Source: a virus. Taken from it: 46,514 nt of DNA. The notes under the pieces are model-generated. The model ran no database searches and was not told the DNA's origin. It saw only the letters and a list, made by a program, of their open reading frames with translations. Position numbers and translations under genes: made by a program. This document shows, piece by piece, positions 18,296 through 25,853 of this stretch (position 1 is the first letter of the stretch; each line of letters opens with the position of its first letter). The stretch is taken from the IMG/VR virus record IMGVR_UViG_3300009181_000122, positions 1-46,514 of that record. One strand, written 5' to 3'.

Positions 18296-18558
18296 GGTTC
18301 TACCCTCCACGTCTGGTTGAATGTCAGTGTCAGTCGGTTCGCTAGTGCACTGGCCGCGTTGGGCAAGTCACCCATGTGACCACCAACCGACACGCTGTTT
18401 TCTGCACCCACACCCACGATGATGTTGAGTAGTGGGTCGCTCATCGCACACCTATCTGCGATGCTCTGAGCGAGAGTTTCGTTCTCGCACACGACCACCG
18501 TCATGATGTCGTGTCCTATGAGCGGCCGTGGAACAGCAATCCTTGGCGTGCCGTACAT
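18286..18558 (-). CDS. Hypothetical protein
   Basis: A 90-residue protein starting MYGTPRIAVPRPLIGHD, with hydrophobic strands (IMTVVVCEN, LLNIIVGVGAE). The ATG at 18558 has GAAGGAAA upstream. The frame extends 18 codons further, but that stretch covers the terminator at 18587-18618 and is not expected to be translated. No family recognised. Confidence 0.75.
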   Translation of the reverse strand: MYGTPRIAVPRPLIGHDIMTVVVCENETLAQSIADRCAMSDPLLNIIVGVGAENSVSVGGHMGDLPNAASALANRLTLTFNQTWRVEPWA

Positions 18559-18586
18559 GTGTGTGTTTCCTTCGGCGGCAGAGACG

Positions 18587-18618
18587 AAAAAACCCCACGC
18601 ACCCGAAGGCACGTGGGG
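18587..18618 (-). terminator. Rho-independent terminator
   Basis: On the minus strand CCCCACGTGCC and GGTGCGTGGGG pair around a TTCG loop, followed by six T. It lies between the genes at 18639-18848 and 18286-18558. Confidence 0.9.
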
Positions 18619-18638
18619 CGAGTGTGTGCCGAACCGTA

Positions 18639-18848
18639 TCAGCGATTACGGTTCATGTACGCGATGGCTTCGGCGTACTCTCGCCTCATGCGGGCGACTG
18701 CCATCTCCGCGCTCTCGGCGGTGGAGAACCCCTTCACAGGAGAACTCCCTTCGCGAATGATGGTGTACGTGATGCTTGAGTGGCCGGGGCGAAGGACATC
18801 GTTGACGCGATGGTTTGTCTGCTCTGCGATGATGGTGTAGTTCTGCAT
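18639..18848 (-). CDS. Small hypothetical protein
   Basis: A 69-residue basic protein: strands at the N-terminus (YTIIAEQTNH, ITYTIIREG) and one helix at the C-terminus (SAEMAVARMRREYAEAIAYM). The ATG at 18848 stands six bases after GGGGA; an ATG two codons earlier directly abuts the SD and is disfavoured. A terminator follows 21 bp after the stop. Size and layout resemble small phage takeover or inhibitor proteins, but no function can be assigned. Confidence 0.75.
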   Translation of the reverse strand: MQNYTIIAEQTNHRVNDVLRPGHSSITYTIIREGSSPVKGFSTAESAEMAVARMRREYAEAIAYMNRNR

Positions 18849-18870
18849 TGTCATTCCCCTTCGTGTGTGG

Positions 18871-19071
18871 TTACTTGCTGGGTTCGACAGACCAGACAAT
18901 CTCGGCGAAACTCAAGCGCAACGCACGAACGATCTGGCGAGCGTTGTCGCCCTCCACATGTCCGTAGTTGTCGTCCTCACAAGCGACGGGGCGAATGATT
19001 GCCAGTCGGCCAAGTGCGTTTGCGAGGATCTTACCCTCGCGAGTGGCTGGTACGGTGATGAGCGTTCTCAT
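18871..19071 (-). CDS. Small hypothetical protein downstream of structured leader A
   Basis: A 66-residue protein starting MRTLITVPATREGKILANAL, a strand-helix-strand pattern with no recognised family. The ATG at 19071 has GGAAGGAG upstream and lies 20 bases after the RNA element at 19091-19141. An in-frame extension through that element is rejected because the element matches the non-coding copy at 19855. Confidence 0.7.
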   Translation of the reverse strand: MRTLITVPATREGKILANALGRLAIIRPVACEDDNYGHVEGDNARQIVRALRLSFAEIVWSVEPSK

Positions 19072-19090
19072 GAGTGAGAAACTCCTTCCG

Positions 19091-19141
19091 TGTGTCCGTA
19101 GCGTGCCGTTCACTGCCGAAGCGGATGTAACGGTGGACACA
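19091..19141 (-). ncRNA. Structured 5' leader RNA element, copy A
   Basis: Read on the minus strand, TGTGTCC pairs with GGACACA (P1, 7 bp) and CCGTT with AACGG (P2). A short apical stem is capped by a C(UUCG)G tetraloop, and CACGCUAC is left unpaired on the 3' side. Copy B at 19855-19902 differs at several positions, yet most paired changes preserve pairing. The element touches the T-run of the preceding terminator and ends 20 bases before the ATG. It could be a regulatory leader, processing signal or protein-binding site. Confidence 0.65.
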
Positions 19142-19175
19142 AAAAAACCTCTCGCACCCCGAAGGGTACGAGAGG
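19141..19175 (-). terminator. Rho-independent terminator (identical to 19902-19936)
   Basis: CCTCTCGTACC and GGTGCGAGAGG form a stem (one mismatch-type T-G pair) around a CTTCGG loop and are followed by seven T on the minus strand. It ends the transcript of the gene at 19198-19836. Confidence 0.9.
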
Positions 19176-19197
19176 CGAGGGGCTAGTGCAGTGTGTG

Positions 19198-19836
19198 CTA
19201 TGCCAGTCGAAGGATCAACGCAACCTTCTCGTTGTCCGTGAGACTGTTGCTCTCTGCGAGTGCACGAATCCCCATCAGGGTCTCGTGCATGCGATCCTCT
19301 CGCTTGCCCGAATCGTTGAGCAGATCGCTCAGTTCTGCGCCAATGTTCAAGTGCTTGTCCGCATCCTTGGCTGCTTCGGATGCCATCTCGGTCATCATCA
19401 CGAGCGAAGACTGCAACTCTGCGATGTCCTCGTCCTTCCGTGCGTTTGAGTCACGTGCATCCTCAAGTTCCTTCACGGTACCTGACATGTCACGCTCGTA
19501 CCCATGGATGCGATCTTCGAGCGTGTCAATGCTCATCTGGAGACTCTCAGCACGTGCGATGGCGTCGAAGTGCATGTTGCTCTGGTAGGTGAGCAACATG
19601 CGCTTCTCCACGAGTTCGGTATTGCGGCGTGCGATGGCCGCTTCGAGATCGCGGATCACGAGATTGAGGTTCTCATAACGTGCGTCGATGTGCTTTGCAG
19701 GCTGGCACATGTTGTCGATGGCAGCAGCCTCATCAGCCGCACGGGCTACCGCATCCTGAGCGCAGTCGTTGCAGCCGGTCTGGCACCCGCACTCGTCCTC
19801 GTTGAGCGTTGCACCGTTGGCGTTGTGGTTGAGCAT
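19198..19836 (-). CDS. Cys-cluster coiled-coil hypothetical protein
   Basis: A 212-residue protein. A Cys cluster near the N-terminus (CGCQTGCNDC, residues about 16-25) could bind metal or form disulfides. Residues about 50-165 form a long heptad coiled coil (LEAAIARRNTELVEKRMLL, RDMSGTVKELEDARDSNARK), and a short helical tail follows. The ATG at 19836 with GGGAGA upstream sits 19 bases after RNA element B. It is flanked on both sides by identical terminators, so it is probably a single-gene unit. No family recognised. Confidence 0.8.
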   Translation of the reverse strand: MLNHNANGATLNEDECGCQTGCNDCAQDAVARAADEAAAIDNMCQPAKHIDARYENLNLVIRDLEAAIARRNTELVEKRMLLTYQSNMHFDAIARAESLQMSIDTLEDRIHGYERDMSGTVKELEDARDSNARKDEDIAELQSSLVMMTEMASEAAKDADKHLNIGAELSDLLNDSGKREDRMHETLMGIRALAESNSLTDNEKVALILRLA

Positions 19837-19854
19837 TGGAGTCTCCCATGAGCA

Positions 19855-19902
19855 TGTGTCTGAGCGTGCCGCCCACTGCAAGCAGATGTGACGGTAGACA
19901 CA
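19855..19902 (-). ncRNA. Structured 5' leader RNA element, copy B
   Basis: Minus-strand P1 is TGTGTCT/AGACACA (a C-G to T-A change relative to copy A). P2 is CCGTC/GGCGG, where the T-G pair works only in this strand's RNA. The apical stem CTG/CAG has a CUUG tetraloop in place of UUCG. It abuts a terminator T-run upstream and stands 19 bases before the ATG of the coiled-coil gene. Confidence 0.65.
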
Positions 19903-19936
19903 AAAAAACCTCTCGCACCCCGAAGGGTACGAGAGG
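19902..19936 (-). terminator. Rho-independent terminator (identical to 19141-19175)
   Basis: Same 28-base hairpin and seven-T run as at 19141-19175, with no differences. It ends the transcript of the gene at 19958-20419. Confidence 0.9.
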
Positions 19937-19957
19937 CGAGTGTGTGTGCAGGGTGGA

Positions 19958-20419
19958 CTAGGCTACGGTGGCTACCGGCGGTACGAACCGTCCGACAACC
20001 TTCACCGTGGCCGTGCCCGCCCAGATGTACACGACCGCGGCAGTCTTGCCAGAACCAGCGATGGTGATGGCATCCGTGAACCCCTGCGAACCCTCGGGTG
20101 CCTTCGCCATGTTCTTGGCGGGCGTGCTACCCACCCCAGTGACGACCCCGCGATAGGTCTCTGCCACCACGACGTTGCCGTTGACACAGCGAACGCTACT
20201 GGCCGGAACAGTGACGATGTCTCCCTTGCGGTAGGCACCCTTGAGCGCGGCCGGGGTGGTGTCATAGGTCTTCTCAACGACGACTGCAACTGGAGTGGTC
20301 TTCGCTACGGGCGTGGCCTTGACTGCGGGTGCTGCGACTGCGCGGGTTTCGAGTGCCTTGATCCTCGACTCGAAGTTGTCCATCCGCTCGCTCAGGCTCT
20401 TGCAGGTGATCGCTGCCAT
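19958..20419 (-). CDS. Ala/Thr/Val-rich hypothetical protein
   Basis: A 153-residue protein. An N-terminal helix (SLSERMDNFESRIKALETR) is followed by an Ala/Pro/Thr/Val linker and a beta-rich C-terminal domain (KGDIVTVPASSVRCVNGNVV, VVYIWAGTATVKVVGRFVPP). The architecture resembles a coiled-coil stalk carrying a small beta domain, as in decoration or fibre-type proteins. The ATG at 20419 has only a weak SD, and the frame runs further upstream through a GTG at 20485. It is the first minus-strand gene left of the divergent region. No family recognised. Confidence 0.7.
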   Translation of the reverse strand: MAAITCKSLSERMDNFESRIKALETRAVAAPAVKATPVAKTTPVAVVVEKTYDTTPAALKGAYRKGDIVTVPASSVRCVNGNVVVAETYRGVVTGVGSTPAKNMAKAPEGSQGFTDAITIAGSGKTAAVVYIWAGTATVKVVGRFVPPVATVA

Positions 20420-20762
20420 TGTGGTTGTCCGTTCTCGGGTCGGTCTCAAGTACCGGATGCCGATGCCGTTATGAACCATACCCACTGTTTTGGGGCAATC
20501 TTATCTGTAAAACTCATTTGACTCGCAGTTTCTACCCTGTTTTTTTGCACCATCTTGCATGAATTGGATAGGACAATTTTCGGGAAACGTATGCACATGC
20601 AAAATCCCCCCTGCTCAGGTGCGTAAAAAAATTTCTATATTCTGCTCTGATAAAGAGTACACATGCAAAATACACACGAGCCAGACTTACTGCGCGATAC
20701 CCCGGATACCAATCTAAATACCTCCCTTTGCCAGCAAAAATCCAAAATCGTTTCAATAGGTG
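20420..20762. promoter_or_regulatory. Divergent intergenic control region with 12-bp direct repeats
   Basis: This 343-bp region separates minus-strand genes from the plus-strand portal operon, so promoters for both directions are expected. CACATGCAAAAT occurs at 20594-20605 and again at 20660-20671. AT-rich tracts lie at 20626-20640. No convincing sigma70-type -35/-10 pair was found. A small plus-strand ORF, 20663-20854 (63 codons, AAAGAG upstream), overlaps the portal start in another frame and could be a leader peptide, but support is weak. Confidence 0.5.
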
Positions 20763-22940
20763 ATGCCAAAAGAATTCACGATACCCGGAACAACGAAGCA
20801 CACCGAAGACTGGATTGCAATCTGGTTTCGGCGTCAATGGAACCGCTGGCGTGAGCGCCGTGACCTCGACACTGTGGTGCGCGACATCATCTACCAGCAA
20901 AACGACATAGACCCCACCGGCCCCAACGGTGAAGAGAGCAGCCTCAACCATGAGATCGTGAGGACTGGCCTTGCACGTACCCTCATGCGCGAATACGTGG
21001 GCATTATCAGCGGGGAGTCGCCGAAGTTTGAGTGCCTTCCTGATGGTCTCGGCCCGCAGAAGCAGAAGGTTGCTTCAATGGTCGAGGAATGGGATGCCGC
21101 TTGGTATCAGGATGCTGGTGGCAACGATGTCCAATCCCTCGTGGATGGTGACGCCATCGCGTATGGCCGTGGCATCTCCTATGTCGTATGGGCACGCCAG
21201 TACTGGAGTAACTTCCCTGAACCAGAGGAAGGCGAAAACGACGGCAACTATCTCTCGCGTGTCTCCTCATGGGCGCACAACGCACCAAACCCCATCCTCA
21301 GGATGCATTGCCCCGCACCGCAGGCCATGTTCGACGACGACGAATGGACAAGGCTCTACGGTCACCCCAATGTCGTCTACTGGTATCACAGGCCGATCAG
21401 CGAGATCGAAGCGTCGTACCCAAACAGCGAGATTGTGAAGCGTCATAAGGGGAGCAAGAACAGCGCCTCCGATCCGCTCGTGCTATTCATGACAGTCGCG
21501 AACAGGAAGTACATGACCTATGCGGTGTCGCCCAATCTTGCGGTCTCTGATCCCGATTCGCAGAAGGCCCAGCCGGTGGCGGTGCTTCACATGCAGCCGG
21601 GCGACGTGGAAATCCTCAACACCTTTGAGCATGGCGCTGGAAGAAACCCCTTTGAGATTGTGATCGGCGACAGTGGCAGCGATCCGGCCCTTGTACACAA
21701 GTACTCGGGGCTGTTCGACAACTGTCTTCGTGTGCTCGTGCAAATAGACGAAAGTATCAGCCAAGCCGCGACAGCAATCCGGCGCTATGGCAGAGGGCAA
21801 CTCGTACTCATGCACGAGTGGGGGCCAGCGGGTCAGATTCCCGGCGGTGTCGATCCAGACACCATGACGCCCCGTGAAATAGACTGGGAGCCGGGCCGCG
21901 TGCTCTCCCTTGCTCCGGGCGAGAGGCTTGCATTCGTGCAGCCAGACCTCAATGCGTATAAGGCTGGTCTTGAGTTTCATGACCTGCTCACGCGCTATGT
22001 GGCCCGGGACACGATTGACCCAAGCGCATGGAACTCCTCGGCAACAAACAGCGGATTCCAACTCGTGACCATTATCCAGACGGCACAGAGAAAACTCAAG
22101 AACTTTGTCACGAGAAAGAACCGCTCGATTGAGAACACCATGCGGGCTGTCCACGGCATTGTCGAATACATTGACCGGCCGATCTCGATCTTCCGCGCGG
22201 TAGACGAAATGAGCGATGGTGGCACGATTGATTCAGTCGGCGGCTGGGTATCGCTTGATCCTGCTGATGCAAGAAGCGCAAGGATTCGTGTGAAACTCGC
22301 CCCGAAGATCGACTCTGCCGATGCCTCCGCTGCACAGATCGGCATCCAGTTGGCACAGGCGACCACCAATGGCTGGCTCGATATCGACAAGGACTGGATT
22401 CTCTCGCGCTGGCTTGGCCTTGAGAACCCTGAGCGCCACAGAAGGGCTGCCCTGATCCAGCGGTTCATGAACGCGCCAGAGATTCAGCAGTGGCTCACGA
22501 AGCAGGCCATCGACGATGCAGAGATGAGTCTGAAGGCAGAGGATGCGAGGAAGGCTCAGGCTCTCCAGAACATGTCGCCAGCAGAAATCGCGATGGCACC
22601 ACAGGCGCTGCAACAGGAACTTGCGGCACGCGGCCTGATCCCCGGTGCTGCTGCCCCCAGTGTTCCGGGCCAGCCCGGCGGCATGATCCCTCCGCAGCAG
22701 GGTGGAATTCCCGGCGGGGCACCGGGCATGGCTGGTCTCATGCAGGCCATCGCGCCGCCGGGTACTCCTGCTCCCGGAAACGGAACCACGGCTGGTGGTG
22801 GCCCCGGTGGCGTAGATGCCATCTCGCAGATGCTGGGTGGTGGCACGCCGCAGCAGAGTCCCTTTGGCGGCCTCGGTGCTGCCCGCTCGGCACAGCAGAC
22901 TGGCACGCCCAACTCCCCGCTTCAAGGCGGAGTCCGATAA
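20763..22940 (+). CDS. Portal protein (head-tail connector)
   Basis: A 725-residue protein with the features of phage portals: an N-terminal aromatic/charged helix (WIAIWFRRQWNRWRERRDLD), a long helix-rich stem with a conserved-looking region at about 320-430, and a Pro/Gly/Gln-rich flexible C-terminus (from about 630). Portals form the dodecameric ring through which TerL pumps DNA. The gene leads a plus-strand operon that converges on TerS/TerL. The ATG at 20763 follows a stop codon and a GTG with no clear SD, so the start is uncertain or translation is unusual. The call rests on size, composition and position; no single diagnostic motif exists for portals. Confidence 0.8.
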   Translation: MPKEFTIPGTTKHTEDWIAIWFRRQWNRWRERRDLDTVVRDIIYQQNDIDPTGPNGEESSLNHEIVRTGLARTLMREYVGIISGESPKFECLPDGLGPQKQKVASMVEEWDAAWYQDAGGNDVQSLVDGDAIAYGRGISYVVWARQYWSNFPEPEEGENDGNYLSRVSSWAHNAPNPILRMHCPAPQAMFDDDEWTRLYGHPNVVYWYHRPISEIEASYPNSEIVKRHKGSKNSASDPLVLFMTVANRKYMTYAVSPNLAVSDPDSQKAQPVAVLHMQPGDVEILNTFEHGAGRNPFEIVIGDSGSDPALVHKYSGLFDNCLRVLVQIDESISQAATAIRRYGRGQLVLMHEWGPAGQIPGGVDPDTMTPREIDWEPGRVLSLAPGERLAFVQPDLNAYKAGLEFHDLLTRYVARDTIDPSAWNSSATNSGFQLVTIIQTAQRKLKNFVTRKNRSIENTMRAVHGIVEYIDRPISIFRAVDEMSDGGTIDSVGGWVSLDPADARSARIRVKLAPKIDSADASAAQIGIQLAQATTNGWLDIDKDWILSRWLGLENPERHRRAALIQRFMNAPEIQQWLTKQAIDDAEMSLKAEDARKAQALQNMSPAEIAMAPQALQQELAARGLIPGAAAPSVPGQPGGMIPPQQGGIPGGAPGMAGLMQAIAPPGTPAPGNGTTAGGGPGGVDAISQMLGGGTPQQSPFGGLGAARSAQQTGTPNSPLQGGVR

Positions 22941-22958
22941 TTGAGATACAATTAAGAC

Positions 22959-23333
22959 ATGACTGAAGAAATGCTTTCTGCTCTAGAACGAGAAGCCCGT
23001 GGCAAGAGTTGGCGCGTGTCTTTTCTTCGCAACGGTGTGCCCGATACATTGCCAGAATCCGGTGGCTATCCATTGAGGATCGCAAGGGCAAAGGAGAAAC
23101 GCATTAGGGCCATTGCCGCTGCTCTCGGTATATCCGATATCGTGGTGGTAAGCACGCTTGTGGCACAAAGCGCCAAGGCACAAGGCGCTATGGCGGTGCC
23201 GGGTGTACTGCCCGTGTCAAGGCACAAGAGCCGATTGCGTTCGCTTGCAGAGAGTGAGGGCATCGACCTTGATTTGCTTGTCAACCCGGACGCACTCGAA
23301 GCCTTGTCGCAGGAAATTACGGTGATCAGATGA
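22959..23333 (+). CDS. Hypothetical protein in portal operon
   Basis: A 124-residue protein: a charged N-terminal helix, a central region with many Ala/Val residues (IRAIAAALGISDIVVVSTLV) and a Leu-rich acidic end. No recognised family. It lies 18 bp after the portal stop, and its stop overlaps the next gene's start (ATGA), so it belongs to the portal operon. Confidence 0.75.
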   Translation: MTEEMLSALEREARGKSWRVSFLRNGVPDTLPESGGYPLRIARAKEKRIRAIAAALGISDIVVVSTLVAQSAKAQGAMAVPGVLPVSRHKSRLRSLAESEGIDLDLLVNPDALEALSQEITVIR

Positions 23334-23725
23334 AAGTAAAGCAAGTCACGGAAATTGAGATCGGTGCAGTCACTTGGCGAGTAGGCCAGAGTGAGCAGGA
23401 GATCAAGGACAAGATCGAACTGATTGGTGGCCCCGCTCAGGAAAACACGGTGATTGCGGGTCTTACCGATTGCTTCTCTGGTGCAATTCTCGTGCATCCC
23501 GGCCAGAGTGAATCCCAGCAAAGGAACACGCTCTGGCATGAAGTGTTCCATGCTTGCTACGACGTGATCGGTGGCATGCGACTTGGCGCTGAGCCGAGCG
23601 AGGACGACGTGATCATGCAGGTATCCTCTACATTGCTTGCCACGATCCGCAACAATCCCGCGCTCACACTTGCCTTGCTTGCGGACAGCATCTCGCTCGA
23701 AACAATTCAAAGGAGAGAGATATGA
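23330..23725 (+). CDS. Small zinc metallopeptidase-like protein (HExxH)
   Basis: A 131-residue protein with the zincin signature HEVFH in LWHEVFHACYDVIGG (about 68-82), where the two His and the Glu would bind and activate zinc. Preceding strands (GAILVHPGQS) fit a minimal zincin fold. Similar small HExxH proteins occur in phage operons; whether this one cleaves virion, host or regulatory proteins is unknown. The start overlaps the previous gene by 4 bp and the stop overlaps the next, so it is co-translated with the portal operon. Confidence 0.8.
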   Translation: MKVKQVTEIEIGAVTWRVGQSEQEIKDKIELIGGPAQENTVIAGLTDCFSGAILVHPGQSESQQRNTLWHEVFHACYDVIGGMRLGAEPSEDDVIMQVSSTLLATIRNNPALTLALLADSISLETIQRREI

Positions 23726-24213
23726 TTTACAGCAGCATTAATAGAAAGCCTAATGCACCACCCAACCCCGGGCTTGCGTATGAGTTGGATTTGCTAAAGA
23801 GCGAACTCTCAAAGCACATGGTCGATCAGAAGAAGGTGGTTAACAATGCCGCTGGTGATCCCGCTGGCAGCAGAAGAATCCCAAGACGTGAAGCCATCAA
23901 GCGCATGGAAGAATACGAAGACCCTGATGCCCAAGACAAGTTGAAGGAACTCTCTGATGGAGAACTTGTAGACCTCACGCGGGAAAGCATCAGGCTCAGG
24001 AAGGAAGACAACCGCTATAACCTCGGCGGCACTGACTTCAAGAAACTTGTTCCAAATGCTCAGATGATTGCAGAGGCTGCTGCCCCCAGTGCCTTCATGC
24101 CCCCTATGCCTTCGGGGGTGGCCTCCGTGCAGCCTGAACTAGCAATGCCACCAGAACCATTGTTAGGAATACCCCAGACATCAGACCAGCCCCAACTCGC
24201 GCCACCGATCTAG
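23722..24213 (+). CDS. Hypothetical protein, Pro-rich C-terminus
   Basis: A 163-residue protein: a charged helical N-terminal two-thirds (DELVDLTRESIRLRKEDN region) and a Pro/Ala/Met-rich tail (AAAPSAFMPPMPSG). Similar low-complexity tails occur in the portal and in the giant protein, suggesting related virion-assembly roles. It ends 33 bp inside the TerL C-terminal coding region on the other strand (convergent overlap). No family recognised. Confidence 0.75.
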   Translation: MIYSSINRKPNAPPNPGLAYELDLLKSELSKHMVDQKKVVNNAAGDPAGSRRIPRREAIKRMEEYEDPDAQDKLKELSDGELVDLTRESIRLRKEDNRYNLGGTDFKKLVPNAQMIAEAAAPSAFMPPMPSGVASVQPELAMPPEPLLGIPQTSDQPQLAPPI

Positions 24214-25044
24214 TTCCGCGTCTTCCTCATTCATCTTCATCTTTCCTCTTCCGCCACTCATGATGGGCCTTGGTACATCCTTGTCCCTGAAGATTCTGTC
24301 AGGCTCAACAGCCACGCCGCTGTTGCCCAAGAGGAAGTCTACAGCCATCACGGTGGTGTCCACCTGATCGTCGTGGCTCCCAGTCGGCACGCTCCTGTGC
24401 TCTTGTAGCCAGTCCTCGCGCCATGCCCCCTTGCTCGGTATCCATGCCTTGCCTTGCTCGATCATTGGCGTGACGGCTTCCATCCTTGCGATCTTGCCCG
24501 CTGTGGCCCTCAAGCCCTTGAAGTGATGTTTCCATGCGACACATGGCACGCCTTGTTTCCTGAGCATCGGTACTAGAGCCTGACCACTACTTCTGTCCTC
24601 CACAACGGCCACGGGATTCCTGTGCTTCCACTTCTCGAACATCCGGCTCACCATCGTGAGCAATTCGGGAAACTCGACCCGCGCCCTCTTCACGTCGAGC
24701 AGATAGATGTTTCCCTTCGTGCATTTTGTCCATACTGCAAGTGCAGAAAAATCACTGGATACACCTGCCTTATATGCACTGTCTATAAATATTCCTGTCC
24801 GCACAGTCTCCGTGGGCACAGTGTCGTATATCTGCCACCAGACTTCCTTGAAGATGTTGCCGTCGATGTCGGTAGGGTCTTGCTGGTAAAGGCTTCTCCA
24901 TACACGATTTACTGAAGACGCTTTTCTTCTTTCCATGACATCAGCGGGCCATCTCACCGGATCGAGTGCTGGCCCTTCGCTATGCACGAGCACCTTGAGT
25001 TTCAATTTGCCAGACTCCATAACTTGCCGAATAGCATATTTAAA
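24181..25044 (-). CDS. terL: TerL nuclease part (second frame of large terminase subunit)
   Basis: This reading frame encodes the C-terminal, DNA-cutting half of the large terminase. It has the RNase H-like nuclease signatures of TerL: GIFIDSAYKAG (first Asp), the AVVEDRSSGQAL motif, and SHDDQVDTTVMAVDF at the end (final catalytic Asp pair). The linker has the typical WRSLYQQDPTDIDGNIF motif. The frame is open from 25083, but that ATG has no SD and the protein would lack the ATPase. A -1 shift at 25038-25044 from the upstream frame would give a full terminase of about 557 residues. It converges with the portal operon at 24213. Confidence 0.8.
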   Translation of the reverse strand, partial: FKYAIRQVMESGKLKLKVLVHSEGPALDPVRWPADVMERRKASSVNRVWRSLYQQDPTDIDGNIFKEVWWQIYDTVPTETVRTGIFIDSAYKAGVSSDFSALAVWTKCTKGNIYLLDVKRARVEFPELLTMVSRMFEKWKHRNPVAVVEDRSSGQALVPMLRKQGVPCVAWKHHFKGLRATAGKIARMEAVTPMIEQGKAWIPSKGAWREDWLQEHRSVPTGSHDDQVDTTVMAVDFLLGNSGVAVEPDRIFRDKDVPRPIMSGGRGKMKMNEEDAELDRWRELGLV

Positions 25045-25853
25045 TCTCTGGTCTCTTCCTGCTTGATCCCCGCACGCTCGCATATCTTGTCTGGCACTTG
25101 CAAATCGGCAAACACCTCGATGCCGTCAGAGAGTGCTGGCAACTTGATCTCGAACCACTGGTCAGACTCAGCAATGTTCTCGGCAATCTTCAGTGCCCTG
25201 CCGAGGATATCGTCCTGATGCCATCTGGTAAGCGTCATGATACAAGCGGCTCCGGGCATCAGTCTCGTAGAAGCCACACTCTGGTACCAGTACCAATGTG
25301 ATTCCCTGATCAATTCGCTGTCAGCCTGTACCCAGTCTTTCACGGGATCATCAATCGAGAGGATGTCGGCTCCCTTGCCTGTGAGGCCACCACCCACACC
25401 GACTGGAACATAGACCCCACCCGTATCAGTCCATCGGCCACCTACCAGAGCATCAAGTCTCCAGCGCCGGACGGCCCAAGCATTCCCTGCAAGTTTTACA
25501 TTGTCAAAAGGCCAGAGTGTACTTTTTACCACATCCCGAGTCTTTGTGGAAAACTCATCGGCCAAGTCTTGGGTATGACTCGCAGCCACGAATTGCTTCT
25601 GTGGATTCCTACCCAGATACCAAGCGGGAAACCTGATGGATGCCAACTCGCTTTTCCCGTGCCGCGGTGGTAACTCGATAGCCACCCGATCAAGAACCCC
25701 TCGTTCCACAAGCATCAGGGTCTGGGCAATGAGCCAGTGAATCCTGCCTGCCTGATATCCCGGCTTTGTCCTCTCGGTAAAAGCCAAGAGGTTCTTCCTT
25801 GAGAGTGCCTTATCGGCTTCATTCCTGATCCACGTCAATGATGGTGCTCTCAT
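25002..25853 (-). CDS. terL: TerL ATPase part (first frame of large terminase subunit)
   Basis: This frame encodes the N-terminal packaging ATPase (283 residues if it terminates at its own stop at 25002). It shows a Walker A-like motif PPRHGKSELAS (about 62-72), a Walker B region ADILSIDDPVKDW (about 165) and a coupling-motif region LTRWHQDD. The nuclease domain is absent from this frame and continues in the -1 frame. The ATG at 25853 overlaps TerS by 35 bp. A truncated ATPase-only product would result from ribosomes that do not shift. Confidence 0.9.
   Translation of the reverse strand: MRAPSLTWIRNEADKALSRKNLLAFTERTKPGYQAGRIHWLIAQTLMLVERGVLDRVAIELPPRHGKSELASIRFPAWYLGRNPQKQFVAASHTQDLADEFSTKTRDVVKSTLWPFDNVKLAGNAWAVRRWRLDALVGGRWTDTGGVYVPVGVGGGLTGKGADILSIDDPVKDWVQADSELIRESHWYWYQSVASTRLMPGAACIMTLTRWHQDDILGRALKIAENIAESDQWFEIKLPALSDGIEVFADLQVPDKICERAGIKQEETRDLNMLFGKLWSLAN
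25038..25044 (-). other. Probable -1 programmed frameshift site joining TerL halves
   Basis: The slippery heptamer T TTA AAT (X XXY YYZ) lies in the ATPase frame at 25044-25038. The SD-like AGGAAGAG (25060-25053) ends 8 bases upstream, as in dnaX-type bacterial shifts. A 9-bp bulged stem (GAGT-CTGGC at 25017-25009 with GCCAG-C-ACTC at 24973-24964) follows 20 bases downstream. A -1 slip here leads exactly into the nuclease frame. Confidence 0.65.

Noticed and set aside
20532-20951. Minus-strand ORF opposite the portal start
   Set aside because: Cys/Pro composition typical of a shadow; it runs through the divergent control region and lacks an SD.
25002-25083. Group I intron or inserted element splitting terL
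   Set aside because: Only about 80 bp separate the halves, both frames remain open across it and no intron structure is visible.
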